DNA from: Xiphias gladius
Lineage: Eukaryota; Chordata; Actinopteri; Istiophoriformes; Xiphiidae
Assembly (NCBI RefSeq): GCF_016859285.1
Contig: NC_053402.1
Location: 25,484,556-25,548,555 of the forward strand
Direction of reading: 5' to 3'
Length of the DNA: 64,000 nt
Positions within the stretch are counted from its first letter, which is position 1. Every line of letters starts with the position of its first letter. The notes under the pieces were generated by a model. The model was not told the origin of the DNA and made no database searches. It worked only from the letters and a program-made list of their open reading frames with translations. Position numbers and translations under genes: made by a program. Shown here in pieces: positions 11,323-24,163 of the stretch.

Positions 11323-12147
11323 GTAGGATTTATTTCACCTGTCGGCCCGGACGTGTCGGTGAAGCTGCACAGACCCAGCGTTAGTGGTAGCGAACGGCTA
11401 GCATGCTGGGCTAGCTGGTCACCCCAATCCGCGTTTTAATATCTAACAGTTTAACCGCCGTGTGACGCCGACCGGCAGGTTTGTGTCTGAGTCTGTCCGG
11501 GCAGATGTTGGTCGTTGAACCAAACAGCTGGACAGGAGCTCAGCACGGAGGCTAAAGCGTTAGCAGAGCCAGGCCGGTGCAGATGCTGTTCCGTGCTAAT
11601 TCAGCTAGCTGGGCGAAGCTGAGAAGCAGCAGTGAAATCGCTCTTTTTCCACCTTTCACAGAGACAATACATGTTTCAGAAATCTGAATGTGGGTGTCAA
11701 ACCGTCTTTAGAGTCCATTTGTCAATCAGGTCCAGGTCTGACACATCTAAGCTTTGTGGTTTTTGAACAGGACCTGGTCTGATGTGGTCTGGATGGAAAA
11801 AGAACAGTGAAATCAGTTTTCATAAATAGAATAAAGGTTTTTTTTTTTATTTTTTATTTTATTTTTTATTTTATTTACAAATCTACAGAGTTTAGAGTCT
11901 CCACGTGAATCTAGTCCAGATTAGACAAGTCTACATATTCCGGGTTTTGTTCTAGACCTGGTCCGATGTGGTCTGCATTGAGGACAACAGAAATTTTTGT
12001 TTTGTTTTGAGGAAGATGAATGTCTTTTCAGTTTCCCCTCATGTTTTCTGAGAATGAATCGATCTTACACCCTAAAATCTGCTTGGATCCGTTTTCAGCT
12101 AAATAGCCTTTTAATAAAGCTGCTGCTGAACATTATTTTCATTAAGT

Positions 12148-12350
12148 CATTTAGTCTATTAAATGTCATTAAATGTTGGAAAAGGCCCAACACGGTTTCC
12201 TAAAGCCCAAAGTGGCGTGTTGAAACAACACTCTCACATTTGAGAATCTAAAGCCAGAGAATTTTGATTGTGTTGACCACAAAATGACCACAAACTATTA
12301 ATCGATTATCAAAATAGTTGCCAATCGCTCGATTAATTGTTTGAGCTCTA
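12148..12350 (+). mobile_element. Degenerate copy of the AGAGCTGCAAC-terminal repeat family (B)
   Basis: It contains the family landmarks: a TTTAGTCTATTAAATGTC start, CCTAAAGCCCAAAGTGGCGT, TCTCACATTTGAGAA, ATTAATCGATTATCAAAATAG, TTGCC, CGATTAATTG, and a closing GAGCTCT. These recur in the same order in other copies in this window. I read it as a non-autonomous DNA element without coding capacity. Confidence 0.65.
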
Positions 12351-12718
12351 CTTTTTCACAAATTTCCACTTTGTAAAGTTGTAAATAAGTTGAATTTTGA
12401 TGATAAATAGCGCAGGCAGCCTGCATCTGCCACATCATTTTCCCCAGATGTTTATCTCCAGGGGGTTTGCGAACCTCTGCGCGCTCGCTTTCTCGTTGTT
12501 TCGTTGATGTGGGTCTGCGTGTGCCGGATGTGGAGACGGCAGCTGTTTGCCGACATGTTAAACCCAGATGCTTTATAAGCTGATGAAATGCCCGACGTTG
12601 TGTTGACAGTCTGTCGTCGAGGCGATTTGGCTCCAAGTGGCCGAAAGGTCTCGTTCATGATGACAGTCTGGTTTACTGTGTTTCAGGGTTGCCAGGTGAG
12701 TGTTGTATCAGCAGCAAG

Positions 12719-15651
12719 ATGCCCATCCCTCCCCCGCCTCCTCCTCCACCGGGGGGACCCCCGCCTCCCCCCACCTTCAGCCAGGTGAGGAGCCACACAC
12801 ACATATATATGTATAATCATTTTCTCTATCCTGCTGCTCTCCCCTCTTCTTCATTGTTCTTCTTCATCATTATCATCATCATAGCCTTCATTAGCAGCTG
12901 CAGCAGTTTTCAACTGATCTCTATTTTTATTTTTCTACAAGGAACTGAAAAACCTGTCACACCTGAGTGTGTGACAGGCGTGTTGAAGGAAAACAGTTAT
13001 TTTTCTTCAGACAACAATTGTACGTGTACATGAGTCACTTCTTTTTGTCTTCGTGACCAGAAATGACAATAATGCGAACAACGTTAAAATAATTTGACAG
13101 CAGAAATGAATGTGCGGTGAGCTTCATGAGCAGCAGTGAGTCCGGTTCAGACTGTTTTTGCCCTGGGTTTCACCTCTCAGGCTTTCTGGTGAAGGTTGTG
13201 TGGGCTGTACGCAGCCTGGAAAGAATTCCTGCAGATGCTACTCGGGGCACGTTCAAGTTCTTCCAGTGTGTTTTTCAGTGGGACGCGCAACGTGTTTTTT
13301 CAATTTATACAGTTAACGCTAGACTTGAACATAAAGATAAAGCAGTACAGTACAGTGTTCTTTGTAGTAAACAGGCAAGTTTCAGCGTAAGCTGTCAGAA
13401 AGTATCAGGTCTCTATTTGTGTTATGTGTTTAATGCAGTGAGACTGTATGAAAAGCCTGTACACACTGCAGCAATCAACGCCCTGCCATCTGTCCTGTGA
13501 GAACACACCAGTTTGGATTGAATGTGTAGTGCATTAATGGTGTAACCCCCCCCCCCAGGCCAACACTACCCCTCCGAAGCTGAGCAGAGAGGAGGCCAAA
13601 GGTCGCGGCGCTCTGCTGTCGGACATCTGTAACGGCACCAAGCTGAGGAAGGTGTCGGTGGTGAACGACCGCAGCGCTCCGCTGCTCGACAGTAAGACTC
13701 AAACACCAAAGAGCCAAACACCTCCCACAGAGCACCCATACATTCGCTTATACCAATACCTACACCAGCAACAGAGCCAGCCTAAACAGCAGGGGGCGCC
13801 GTCTGAGGAGCAGAAGAAGACGGCCGGAGAAAAGAGCTCTGCTCTGTCCCTAGAGAGTAAGACAACAACCCTTCTCTGGTATTAGAGGCTGACTGCAGGA
13901 GGCTGAGGGGCAGGGGTAACACAGCCGCCATGTTTCCTGTCCGCAGGGAAGCGTTTAATAAGAGGGAATACACACATCTCTAAATTACACGTTCAAATCA
14001 GACCTGATACGAGCCAACCTGGACTGAGTAAAACTCTGACGTCCACACTGACTATTACATTATTCCCAGTTTTCCAAAAACATACACAGACTAATTATCA
14101 GACCAATCCAAAACCTCGCAGATAACCGCAACACCACGTGTCAGTGTTTGTTGAATGACAGTTTGATGCAGTGATGTGGAAGCAGGAATCATCTTCATCG
14201 TCAGACTGAGACACACAAACATTTAGTGGAGACAGCTGCTTAGAATGATGTTTCTAACTTTCAGTCATGTATTAATCGGCGCTGACTGGATAAAACTCGG
14301 AGGCAGATGAGATTATTGAGGCTGCTTGTGGTTTAAGCTGCGGAGCAGACTGAGCAGCGTTCGAACATTCCCAGAGCCAGGTAGATGGAGAGTAACCCAG
14401 AGCTACCTATTTTGACTGTGTTGTCTATATGTCGCAGTTCGTCGTCAGAGAAACCAGATGCAAACGTATCTGAATTTATCGTGTCATAATTCTGTTAGTG
14501 TCAAGTTGGAGACGTCCTCTAGCAGCTGTCAGAAATTCATGATCCTTCCGACTCTGAATTACAACAGGGACGTCGGTGTGAATGTTTTTCTGTTTTTTGT
14601 TTTTTTCCTCTCAGCTGCTCTTAAAGATCACATATCGCTGAAATAGATTTCAATTTTGTGTTTTTTCTAAACTCCGAAGTGTAAAGTAATACTTCCTACT
14701 GCCATCGTTTACGCTTAGTGGACTTTAAAGATTTAAATGAGACTTTTCAACCATGCAGAGGAGGCGCAGAACCCTGGGGTTTAAATTTATTCCTATAACC
14801 GGTCGCAGTCACTGCCGGCCACGTCAGCAGCCGCCAGTGTCTGTGCTGCTCTTTCCCTTAACATGCAAATGAACTTCTCAGTGCAGGAATACGGTAAAGA
14901 ATCTGCTTAATTTTTGATCCAGGACCCCTTTTATCCTGCACCCTGGATGTAAGGGCGATAACATCGGCCCAACGCTTTGGTCCAGAGCCAGCTCCCGCAC
15001 CAGCTATCGCTCAGATTTAATGAAATCTGGTTTAGAGCCATGATCTTTTTCTCTAGCGCCACCCTCGGGACAAACCTCAAACAGTTTTAGCTAAGCGTGA
15101 TCCAGCGCGTTCATCTTGTTGAATCTCAGGTTTCTCAGTTTAACGCTCTCACGAAGCTGTTATTTAATTTACCATCCACACAACACGTGCCTGTGCAGCG
15201 CTGAGCTAAATCTGATCTGGAATCTGATCACTGCGTGACGACAGGATGACATATCACACATTCGTTATCACATTTATCTGCCACCGTTTGCATCTTTTGA
15301 ATAGAACAAATATCAGGACAGACACTGACTTCACACTGTTTGATCATGTTTGTTTTTGTTCCACTTTTTACTGTCCCTCCATGTTGGTATTATTTGTGTT
15401 TTACTTTGACACTAATGATTTATCTTTATATTTCTGCTTTAACTTCTTTTTCCTTTTTTGCTGATCTCTTATGAGTTTGGAGTAACTGTGGTTTAGACAT
15501 TCAGACGTCTGGATTCAAATATTGTGATTTTAGACTCTAGTGCAGATTAAAATCAGTGCATCAAACTGTTGTGTGTAGATTTGAGGGACAGGTGAAGGAG
15601 CGGCTGGTTAGAACAGATCCTGCAGCTTCCTGCAGAGCTGCTGCTGAACTG

Positions 15652-15688
<37 letters not shown>

Positions 15689-18600
15689 GTCAGTTACGGG
15701 CAGAACAAACGTATGCTGTCCAGTTTAATGTTACAGAGTTTCATTCCAAACTCATCTGTCTTGTTGAAAAGGGTTTGTCTGCTGCAGCTCCTCAAATACT
15801 GAGGATTTAATATTTGAACAACAGAACCAGAACAACATCAGCTGAGCTACTCTGCCGTTCCACTGATGTGGAAATGGACATTATACTGAATTTACCATGT
15901 GAGACTTTGTACAGGTGAATCCAACCCTCTCGGACTCTTTACTCAGACACCTCTGATTAGAGCTGCAGCTATTAGTCGATCAGTTAGTTGTTTAAGTCAT
16001 ATTTCCAGCTTCACAAATAATTCATAAAATAATTTCAGCTTTTCTTTGTGTTTTATCACAGTAAACTGAATCTCTGGGCTTTGGACCGTTTATCGAATAA
16101 AACAAGACATTTGAAGATGTCAGCTTGGACTGATCTTTAGTTGCAGCTCTAGTTTAATATCCTTCTTGTAGGATGACAACACAGTGTATACGTTGTTAGT
16201 ATTTGTGTTTGGATTGTCATCTACTAATGATTTTAAAGGACCAGTTCCCTAAATGTTGAACTGACCTCCTCTGATAAAAGCTGAGCCCAGGATCAGTGCT
16301 GATGTTCAGCAGTTGGTAACTGAGTGGGCGCTCCACAGTGGCGTCTCAGAGCTGAACGTGCTCGTTAGCCGGTTTAGAAACGCCTGTACGCCTGGCCGTG
16401 CTCAGCTGCCTGCCGATCAGATTTCAGAGCTCACTGATGCTGGCTTCCTGTTTACCTGGGGAGGAGTAACACCCGGTCGGGTGGCAGACATCTCTCGTCA
16501 TTACACAGACAGTATGAAAATGTGTAGCGGCTGCACAGCACTGGAAAAATTTTACCCCTCAACCTTTTTCTCCTTGAAGGATAGTTGTGGTTTATTTGAA
16601 CTCTGGTCTTATTGTGGTCGAGCTGAACATGACATCCATCAGTAATAACAACACTGTGTGAGATCTGGGAACACGATTAATCGGTCAGCAGCACTGTATC
16701 CCTCTGACACGAGGGAACAGGCTGCAGGAGGAGACAGATGTGAAGGTTACTCATTTGGGCTTTGGTAAGCACAGTAAGTCAGAACAGGTCTGAACTCGGT
16801 CAAAGTCCCTCCGCTGTTCTCTTCTCTTCTTGATAAGTTTGACCAAAATAAGACTCGGGTTGGAATAAACCAGACCTGACGGACAGAAACCCTTCAAGGT
16901 TTATTACCAGAGATAAAATGCCGATTCCGTTCATGGATTTCTGAGCGACGACTGAGTGACTGTGCAGCCCTGATCACCTGTGATATCGTTAATTGTGATT
17001 AAATGTGTTTTCGACTGTTTGTTTGTCGCTCACGTTGTGCTGTCGATGATCGTCGGAGCCGCTTGGGAGCGTAAACACTTCGTTTAACTTTAACATCTCA
17101 CTTCGCTTCATCTCACCGCATCTCACCTCATTAAACGGCGTCTGACGTGGTCACCTGGTCTCACCCGCATCCCGCCTCGCCCTCGCACGTTCATTCATCC
17201 AGTCGGTGATGTCATCGTAGTGTCAGTGTAGTGTAGTGGCGTCGCGCCCTCGGCGGGCGGAGCCCTCGCTCACCTGTCCAATGGTTGTGGTTCCCAGAGC
17301 CTAAAGGAGGCGGAGCCAGTGGGAGCGGCGCGGCAAGCCCATCGGGTTCTGCTCCACCAATCGGAGGCCTGTTCACGGGCGGAGTTCCCAAGCTGAGGCC
17401 AGTCGGAGGTGAGGAGCTCTATATGTATTAGATATATTTAAGCTAGTTTTTGTTCATTTTGCATATTGTTCTTATATGTAATTTATACTTTTATAAGAAT
17501 TTTTAGTTTTTAATCTTTAACGTTTTCTTTTTTATACACAGTTTGTTTTGTATTTGTACTTCAGATGTATTTATTTATATTTATTAATATGTGTAGCTGT
17601 TAGTTTCATTTTTAAGAATCTTTTGAATGATTTGACTTATTTATTTTTATTTTTTAGTTTATTTTCAACTATTTTAAATCTCTATTTTATTGATTTATTT
17701 ACGTTTATTTTTTAATCAGTTGTACATTTATCTTAATTTATATTTTTTGTGTTTGTACTTTTTGGATTGTTTTGTTAGTTTTATACATTTTAAAATCACA
17801 AGTATTTTTTTAATTACTACTCCTCATATTGTATATTTTATTGCTCCCTAGTATCTTTGTAATTACTCCTGTTAGTTATATGTTTTGGTGTTTTCGTTAT
17901 CGTTTAGGTGTTTCTGTTTTAGTATTTATCAGAATCTACTTTTTCTTTTTCTTATTGACTCCACCATGTTTTGTGATTATCATTTTGCATTTCTTTATTG
18001 TTTATTCCAGACGGCTCCTCTGGTCGTTCTCCCTCCGCCCGAGCCGCGGCACCCCGTCCCCCCAGTCATCGCCACGACGGCTCCGAGAGCCCCTCCCCTC
18101 AAGCGTCGTCGCCATTGGAGACGTGTCGCTCCCAGCGTCCTTCACTCCCCAACCTGTCCTCCTCTCCCTCCCCCTCCTCCCCCTCCTCTGCCGCCTCCTC
18201 CCCCTCCGCTGGCATGAAGCACTCCTCCTCCGCCCCGCCTCCCCCTCCTCCCCTCTGTCGCCGTGGTAACGCCCCCTCCCCTCCATCCTCCTCCACCTCT
18301 TACAACAGAGAGAAGCCCCTCCCCCCAACCCCGAACAACACCCCGCCCCTCCCCTCCAAACCTCCCCCATCTCCTAGCAACAGCAGACGCCCTCCCACCT
18401 CAGGAGGTAACCCTGCCTCTTCCACCGCCTCCTCCTCTCTGGCCCCCCCCCCTCCTCCTTACCGCATTACCAACGGTCCGACAGGTGGCGGCGGGGAGTC
18501 GGCGCCCGAGCTGCCGCAGCGTCACAACTCCCTCAGCAACAAGCGGACCGCCCCCTCGCCTGGAGGCCACACCCCCACCAGAGGCCCCGCCCCACCTCCT

Positions 18601-21600
18601 CCCCCCGCCTCTCCCACCCCCTCCCAGCAGGGCGCCAACAGGCCGCCGCCTCCCGTCAGAGAGCCGCCAGGTAGAGGAGCAGGTGAGGGTTCGACACGTT
18701 GAAGACACGTTAACAGCTGCTTTAACACTTTTCAGTTGACGTGAAAAATGATGATGTCGCAGTCATTTCATCAGTCTGTGTGATTAACTGGAGCATTATG
18801 GGAAATGTAGGATCCCATGTTTCTGGACTAAAAGTCAGCAGATCTCCACCGATCTGTTCCTAACGTGACTCTCACAAGAGAAACTGCTTTTCTGAGTGCA
18901 CCTTTAACATTAAATCACCTTTGTGTTTTTCATCTCTGTATTACTTAACGCATTTTTATATTTATATTTGTATTTTATACCTTTGATGTTACTGGGGTCG
19001 TGGATCAGGAGGTACAGCAGGTTGGGGTTGGCGGTTTGATCCCTGGTCCCCCCAGAACCTGTATCAAAATCAAATGTGTGGACGGTGATCCAATGTGGCG
19101 CCCCCTAATGGGAGCAGCGGAAAGACCACACAATCTCTCACACACACACACACACACACACGCTTTTAATGTTACTGGTTATATTATTTAGTTTTCATTA
19201 TTCCACTATTAATTTCCTTGTGTTTTTGATATTACTTTTTTCTTTTTCCTATTTTAATTTTATTTTTTTACTATTTCGAAAAATTATTTATAATATTTAT
19301 ACTTTTTTCATTCTTCATTTTTTCAACAATCATTTCATTTTCTAAATTCTTAGTTATTTTCATTTTTGTTTTATAATATTTTATTGTATTTAATTTTTTT
19401 AGATCTACCTATTTTATTCCTAGTTTATTTTTTTTTACTTAAACTAATAAAAAAATTAATTATTCAGATTTTTATTTAATGATAAATTGTTGATTAGTAT
19501 TTTTTGTTGAAAATGTAATTTTACCTTGCAATCCATCAGCTGTATGGATCGGCTGTATTGATCGGCTGTATTGATCTCTCTCCTCAGCTCCTCCTGTTCC
19601 GGTGCAGTCATCGTCCTCGAGGGCGGGCGGCAGAGAAGCCCCACCTCCTCCTCCTTACAGGACACATGGTAGCCCCTCCCTCTCCTCTGACCCCCCCACC
19701 AGAGGGAAACCTCCTCCCCCGCCCACCCGCACCCCTGCTGCTCCTCCCCCGCCTCCCCCTCCTCTCCGCAACGGACACTCCTCCTCCTCCTCCTCCTCCA
19801 TCCCTCGCTCCTTCGTCGGTGAGTCGGTCTGTCCCTCCATCCAACACCAGAACATAACACGCCAGCAGCTTCCTTTATCGATTCCTCTCCCCATTAGTTT
19901 CTCAGTTAATCGATTAGTTTTTAGCTTCGTCACTTATCGATTCCACTCGGGCTCGATCGATTATCCTCGGTACCTCAGATGTTCAGATCTGAACTAATTT
20001 CTTTAAGACACTAGTTTTTTTGTCTTGATTTAACTTTTGAAATCTGAATTGAACTTATCGACTTAGAGCGATACTTTAATTTTAAGCCCAAAACTGTATA
20101 AAATCACAATAAAATCGTAAAAATGGGTTATTTTCATCTTCAGACCACATAAATTCAGACCGATGGTTTTCAAAATAAAACATTTCAGTGCTTTGAATTC
20201 TGTGCTATTTACATTTCAACAATAAGTACTGAGTGTATTAAATGTCACTATTAGACATTCGGCTGCTTTTAAGGTTTAAATCTTTATTACCATCATTTGT
20301 TTCCGTACGTGTGAGAGATTATAATGCGGGTAATTCAGCTTCTCCTCAGCGTTTGTTATTCAGCCTTTATTGCCTGCTGTTATTTGAGTAACGAATTTAC
20401 GGTAATTATTCAGGGTTCACGGTTAGTTAATAACCAACCTTCCTCTCCCTCAACCGTCTGTTTTCTCCTCCTCTTTTCCATCATTTGTCCCCGACATCGA
20501 ACGCCTCAGAGTTCGTATGAACACGACCGAACTCTATCGCTTCCATGTCAATAAACAGAAGGCGGTTGAACGAACTGTAAAATAAAAGACTGAAGAAGAC
20601 AAAGAAATGATGTGTTGTCTCTTCTCCTGCTGCAGATGACTTTGAGTCCAAGTATTCGTTTCATCCTCTGGACGATTTCCCTCCTCCAGACGAGTACAGA
20701 CACTTCACCAAGATCTACCCCAGCAAGGCCAACAGAGGTACACACACTCAAACCTCAGTGTCTTAAACCAACAGCGGTTTTCCAGTCAAGGAAATGTTCT
20801 GAAAACACGACAAAATGTGCAACAGAAGTAGAAGCAGGTTTCTTTTGTTGTCACTCAGTTTATAGTGAAAAACCAGGATTCAGCAGGTAGAATCAACAAA
20901 CGCACCTGGTTATAAAATCCCCTACATCCTTTCTTGATTTCATTTGTTGGCCAAAAATGTCTTGTCCTTGAGTCTCGCTGAAGATATTTCCAGGTAGGAA
21001 ATGTCCAGAAAATACTGAGGCCGTTCTCCCCTGTGGTGTAGCTGCAGGTGCCGCGAAGCCGGGTCTCGCTCACGGCGAACGTGAGACCGTAAACCGAGCC
21101 AGAGTCCAGCCGAGGCGGCTTTCACATCAGGGTACACCGGACCCCGAAGTCCAGTTTGTTTGATTACTGTGTACCACTTGGAAAGGTGGTCTTGAGTACG
21201 GTTCATGTGTATTGGGTACGCTTCGCATCAGGTGTGAACCCAAACACGGAAGCGGTCTGCTAATGTGAACGCGAGTGCGCCCTTCTTCTTCTTTGTGTTC
21301 ATTGGTCAATCGCAAGCCAACTAGGTGCGCACCGCCACCTACTGTACGAAGCAGTCGTACCTAATGTGAAAAGGACCCGAGTCTGAAGCGACATTTCCAG
21401 CCACTGACGGAATAAGATGTTGACGAGGTCAGTGGAGAGGCGATGTCATAAGAAAGTTCTCTGTGAGAAACGGTGTGACGGTGTTGATTCTGAGATGTCC
21501 TGAAAAGGCCACCGTACAGACCATACACACTTCAGATGACCTTTATTTTGGAGCCACACTCAGGACAAACTTTAAGTTCAGACCTTTAATGAGACGTTTA

Positions 21601-21662
21601 TTTTTTGTTTCTTTGTTTCAGTGATGAGAGGAGCTCCTCCGCTGCCTCCTGTCGGGAGGTGA
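12719..21662 (+). CDS. wipf2: wipf2: WAS/WASL-interacting protein family member 2 (7 coding exons, 451 aa)
   Basis: Exons: 12719-12784, 13559-13691, 17298-17408, 18011-18682, 19588-19818, 20636-20737, 21622-21662, totalling 1356 nt with every phase matching and a TGA at 21660-21662. The start MPIPPPPPPPPGG matches human WIPF2, and the acceptor at 12686 places the ATG within the exon. Exon 3 carries a WH2 actin-binding motif (GALLSDICNGTKLKKV, residues about 40-55). Exons 4-6 are Pro/Ser-rich with WIPF2-specific phrases: GGLFTGGVPKLRPVG, GMKHSSSAPPPPPP, YNREKPLPPTP and APELPQRHNS. These are profilin- and SH3-binding tracts. Exon 7 is the WASP/N-WASP WH1-binding segment (ESKYSFHPLDDFPPPDEY), and exon 8 ends RGAPPLPPVGR. 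The protein acts in the cytoplasm, stabilising N-WASP and linking it to actin remodelling. Length is close to the 440 aa of the human protein. CCAAT/E-box sequence upstream suggests broad expression. Confidence 0.97.
13783..13801 (+). promoter_or_regulatory. CTCF-like motif in wipf2 intron
   Basis: CAGCAGGGGGCGCC on the plus strand closely matches the CTCF core. It lies about 90 bp downstream of the donor of the WH2 exon. Confidence 0.4.
15655..15688. repeat. CTG trinucleotide repeat, about 11 units
   Basis: Uninterrupted CTG run within the large wipf2 intron. A short Leu-rich open frame across it has no gene support. Confidence 0.9.
15958..16152. mobile_element. Family B element with both termini
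   Basis: It starts TTAGAGCTGCAGCT and ends AGTTGCAGCTCTAG, giving imperfect terminal inverted repeats of about 12 bp around roughly 195 bp. The interior has the family phrases CGATCAGTTAGTTG, CTCTGGGCTTTGGAC and ATCGAATAAAACAAGACAT. It has no coding capacity. Confidence 0.7.
16160..17297. other. wipf2 intron sequence without further recognised features
   Basis: This covers the right part of the intron between the WH2 exon and the glycine-rich exon at 17298. The open frame at 16313-16645 has no recognisable domain. Confidence 0.5.
17409..18010. other. T-rich low-complexity wipf2 intron
   Basis: Extremely T-rich sequence with many TTTATTTAT runs, followed by the TTTATTCCAG acceptor. The open frames through it are chance reads of low-complexity DNA. 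Confidence 0.7.
18990..19135 (+). mobile_element. tRNA-like SINE fragment
   Basis: TGGATCAGGAGGTACAGC resembles a polymerase III A box and GGCGGTTTGATCCC a B box about 30 bp further on. The downstream ATCCAATGTGGCGCC followed by CCCTAATGGGAGCAGC and GGAAAGA is the conserved body of a repeat I recognise from teleosts (GTGGCGACCCCTAACGGGAGCAGCCGAAAG). A CA run follows at 19139-19160. It sits in the wipf2 intron after exon 5. Confidence 0.6.
19140..19520. repeat. CA microsatellite and A/T-rich low-complexity tract
   Basis: (CA)n at about 19139-19160, then about 330 bp of T/A homopolymer-rich sequence up to the acceptor region of wipf2 exon 6. No coding signal. Confidence 0.75.
20930..21395. repeat. 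Probable interspersed repeat in wipf2 intron 7
   Basis: Phrases such as TCACATCAGGGTACACCGG, CATCAGGTGTGAACCCAAAC, CTAATGTGAACGCGAG and CTAATGTGAAAAGGACC repeat a GTGTGAA-type theme seen in fish DNA repeats. Its borders are not clear and no protein is encoded. Confidence 0.4.
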
Positions 21663-22680
21663 ACCACGAAAACTACGTCACAGCTGGACCACGCACGCAC
21701 ACAGATCAACACAACATGCATCCTCCATCCTGTTTGAAGACATCTGCAGCGTCCAGCTTCATCACCCTCGACTCCGCCATCACCGCCTCATCTACGCTTA
21801 CAGCCGATTGGCCGACGGCCGGTCCGACAGAGAGACAAACCGACCGATCCCGTGTCTGCAGGAGATGTGAACGAGGAGGAAACGGGATTTTAAATCTGAC
21901 GTGAAACGAGGAGACGTGGAAGTTCAAATCCTGACAGGGGAGCTGCCGGCTCAGCTGCTGCTTCTCTGGACCGCGTGACCCTGCAGTTTTTAGTTTTTAG
22001 TTTTGCACCTGCACTTTTTTTTGTTTGCAAGACCAAGAAGCAGCTCATCATCTGTCTGAACGTCTGAGGAGGTTAATGCAGAGTCTCACACACGAAGGGG
22101 GACGGTTTGTGGCGCTAAGAGATGCTGCGGGGACCTTTGGTGGTACGATCCTTTTGGATTTTGTGGATTCGGGCTCCGGGTGGAGGTGTTCTTACCGAAG
22201 GATTGGCCGTGTGACGGACGGACGTCAGTGAAAATGAGTGTCCCGATGTCCGTCACATACGTGATTTAATTAAACTGAACCGTAACAAACGGGAAACGAG
22301 GCAGTGTGTCGTGGAGTAGGTCTGGATCGTGAACATCACTAGACATTTTGGGAAGTTGTCCCGCTGCTAGATGAGAAGATTGATGTCACTCTCATGTCTT
22401 GTTGCCGGGCAGAAGTGGTAGGTGGATGAATCAGCCGGTGTCTACATGCACTTAAAAAATCGGGTTACTCAGAGAAAGCAGAGCCTGGAATATGGAGCAG
22501 GATTCGTGGTTCTGGTAGTAACCTCAGGTTTATGTTTGACATGACAGATGTAAAAGTGTGTAAAAGCTCCGCCTACTGAAGGGGGCCTCCCCAGTCCTAG
22601 AAGAGCCCTCGGAGTCTCTCTGAGGACGAAACCCCTTTTGCTTTGCCTGATGATTCGATTTGAGATGAGCGACCCTCGTT
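21663..22680 (+). other. wipf2 3' UTR and flank
   Basis: Immediate downstream sequence with no further exon. The first candidate polyadenylation signal is ATTAAA at 22269-22274. The true 3' end cannot be fixed from sequence. Confidence 0.4.
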
Positions 22681-22688
22681 ACTGCAGA

Positions 22689-22720
22689 GGACCAGCTCCT
22701 TCCCGTGTAGGAGCTGGTCC
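22689..22720. other. Perfect 12-bp hairpin
   Basis: GGACCAGCTCCT, an 8-nt loop, and AGGAGCTGGTCC. It lies about 1 kb beyond the wipf2 stop, in the 3' UTR or just past it. The stem is GC-rich and has no mismatches. It is too short for a typical pre-miRNA, and no U-tract follows. Confidence 0.8.
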
Positions 22721-24030
22721 CCTCCTCTCTTCTTCATCTCGTTTTTTTCCTGTCATTGTGATTTCGTCTACCGGTCTCATCCTACAACAGATCGGACACC
22801 TGCCTGTGAGAAGTGGAAGTCGGTCCACTTACTGCTTTGAATCTTGTTTTTATGGTTTTTATTCGACACCATCGAGGCTGCAGCTGAAACAACGAGGCTG
22901 AAACTGTCTCACGCATCCGAGCAACCCCTTAATTGAACGGAACACACACATGAAACGACAGTCAGGTCTCGGCGTTTGCTGATGATGGCGGTGATATTAG
23001 GAGCCTGTTCACAAATGTTCCGGTTTGCTCTTCGCCTGCTGCCAGTAGACGTGTCCGCGTCGCCTCGGGAAGACCTGGCTCGACCCCCCCCCCCGGCTCA
23101 GCGCGATTGCGGTTGTCAGGTTTGGTGAAGCCAGATTACGAAACGCGTCCTGGGTCGGTTGAACCGGCTTCGTGGTTCAGGCCTCTGGTTACGCCGGTAA
23201 TCAGTCGACGAGTTTACCTGTAGCGAAGTAACTGTAACTGTTGAACTTCCATGACTCTCGATACCAAATGTGATAACACAGCAAGAGGTAGAGAACAGCC
23301 CCACACACACACACACACACACACACGCTTCCATGTAGTCAGTGTGTAAGCAGTAGATCACATGACTAACACGGCGACGCAGTTCAGACGTCGGGATCTG
23401 AACCGTTTGACGGCGTCTTGTCAGCAGAAAGTCAACTGCTGAGCTGCGATCAGGTCCGCACGCCTGTCTCTGAGCGCGAGGTCTGTCCTCCTGTCCTTTG
23501 AAAAGGTCTGGGACACTTCGCATCCTGGCTTCGGCTCGTCCCCGTTGATCGGCTCTTCCCGACAAGCGGCGAGCGAGCGAACTCTAGCGGACGGATCGAG
23601 GGACGAGAGGTTTGTTCGCGCCGCCGTGATTTCTGCCCCTGAAAACGAGCGGGTTTCGATCATTTCCTCGGCTCGAAGGTTTATTTTTTCTGATTTGTAC
23701 AGGTTGTGTTTTATGTAGACTCATTGTGAGCGATGTTGGTGTTGACCGAAACAATCTGGCGACACCCGACTTAACCTCTGACGCTGTGCGGTGGAAACAC
23801 GCCGCCAGCACATCTTAAGCCCCTCCTTTATGCTAAGCTAGGCTAGGCTAAGCTAAGCTAGCCACATCCTGACTCCAGCTCTGTACCGAGCTCTAAGACA
23901 TGAGACCGATCCATCTGAATATCTAGCACGAGAACAACATTCCAAAATGTTGAACTATTCCTTTAATGTTCATAATTCAGAGGTCCTGATAAACCATGAA
24001 GACAAACTCACACTGACCTCAGCAACCTGG
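22721..24030. other. Intergenic sequence without recognised genes
   Basis: It contains a (CA)n run at about 23301-23326 and a reiterated GCTAAGCTAGGCTAGGC tract near 23830-23862. Open frames at 23116-23565 and 23421-23663 (minus) overlap in different frames and show no domain. Confidence 0.5.
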
Positions 24031-24036
24031 CCTTCA

Positions 24037-24163
24037 GCAGGCTGGATCTGGATCTGGAGCTGGATCTGGAGCTGGATCTGGAGCTGGATCTGGACCTGGA
24101 TCTGGAGCTGGAGCTGGAGCTGGACCTGGACTTGGACCTGGACTTGGACCTGGATCGGACGGG
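24037..24163. repeat. Hexamer minisatellite (CTGGAT/CTGGAG/CTGGAC)
   Basis: About 20 tandem 6-bp units, mostly CTGGATCTGGAG in the left half and CTGGACTTGGAC in the right half. The opposite strand reads Pro-Asp/Pro-Ala repeats, but neither strand is in a supported gene. Confidence 0.9.

Noticed and set aside
18099-18370. Glu/Gly-rich minus-strand frames over wipf2
   Set aside because: Complement of proline-rich coding sequence.
17998-18739. Long open frames in alternative frames and on the minus strand around 18.0-18.7 kb
   Set aside because: They are shadows of wipf2 exon 5; its proline codons (CCC/CCT) give open frames in all readings. Only the frame matching WIPF2 is kept.
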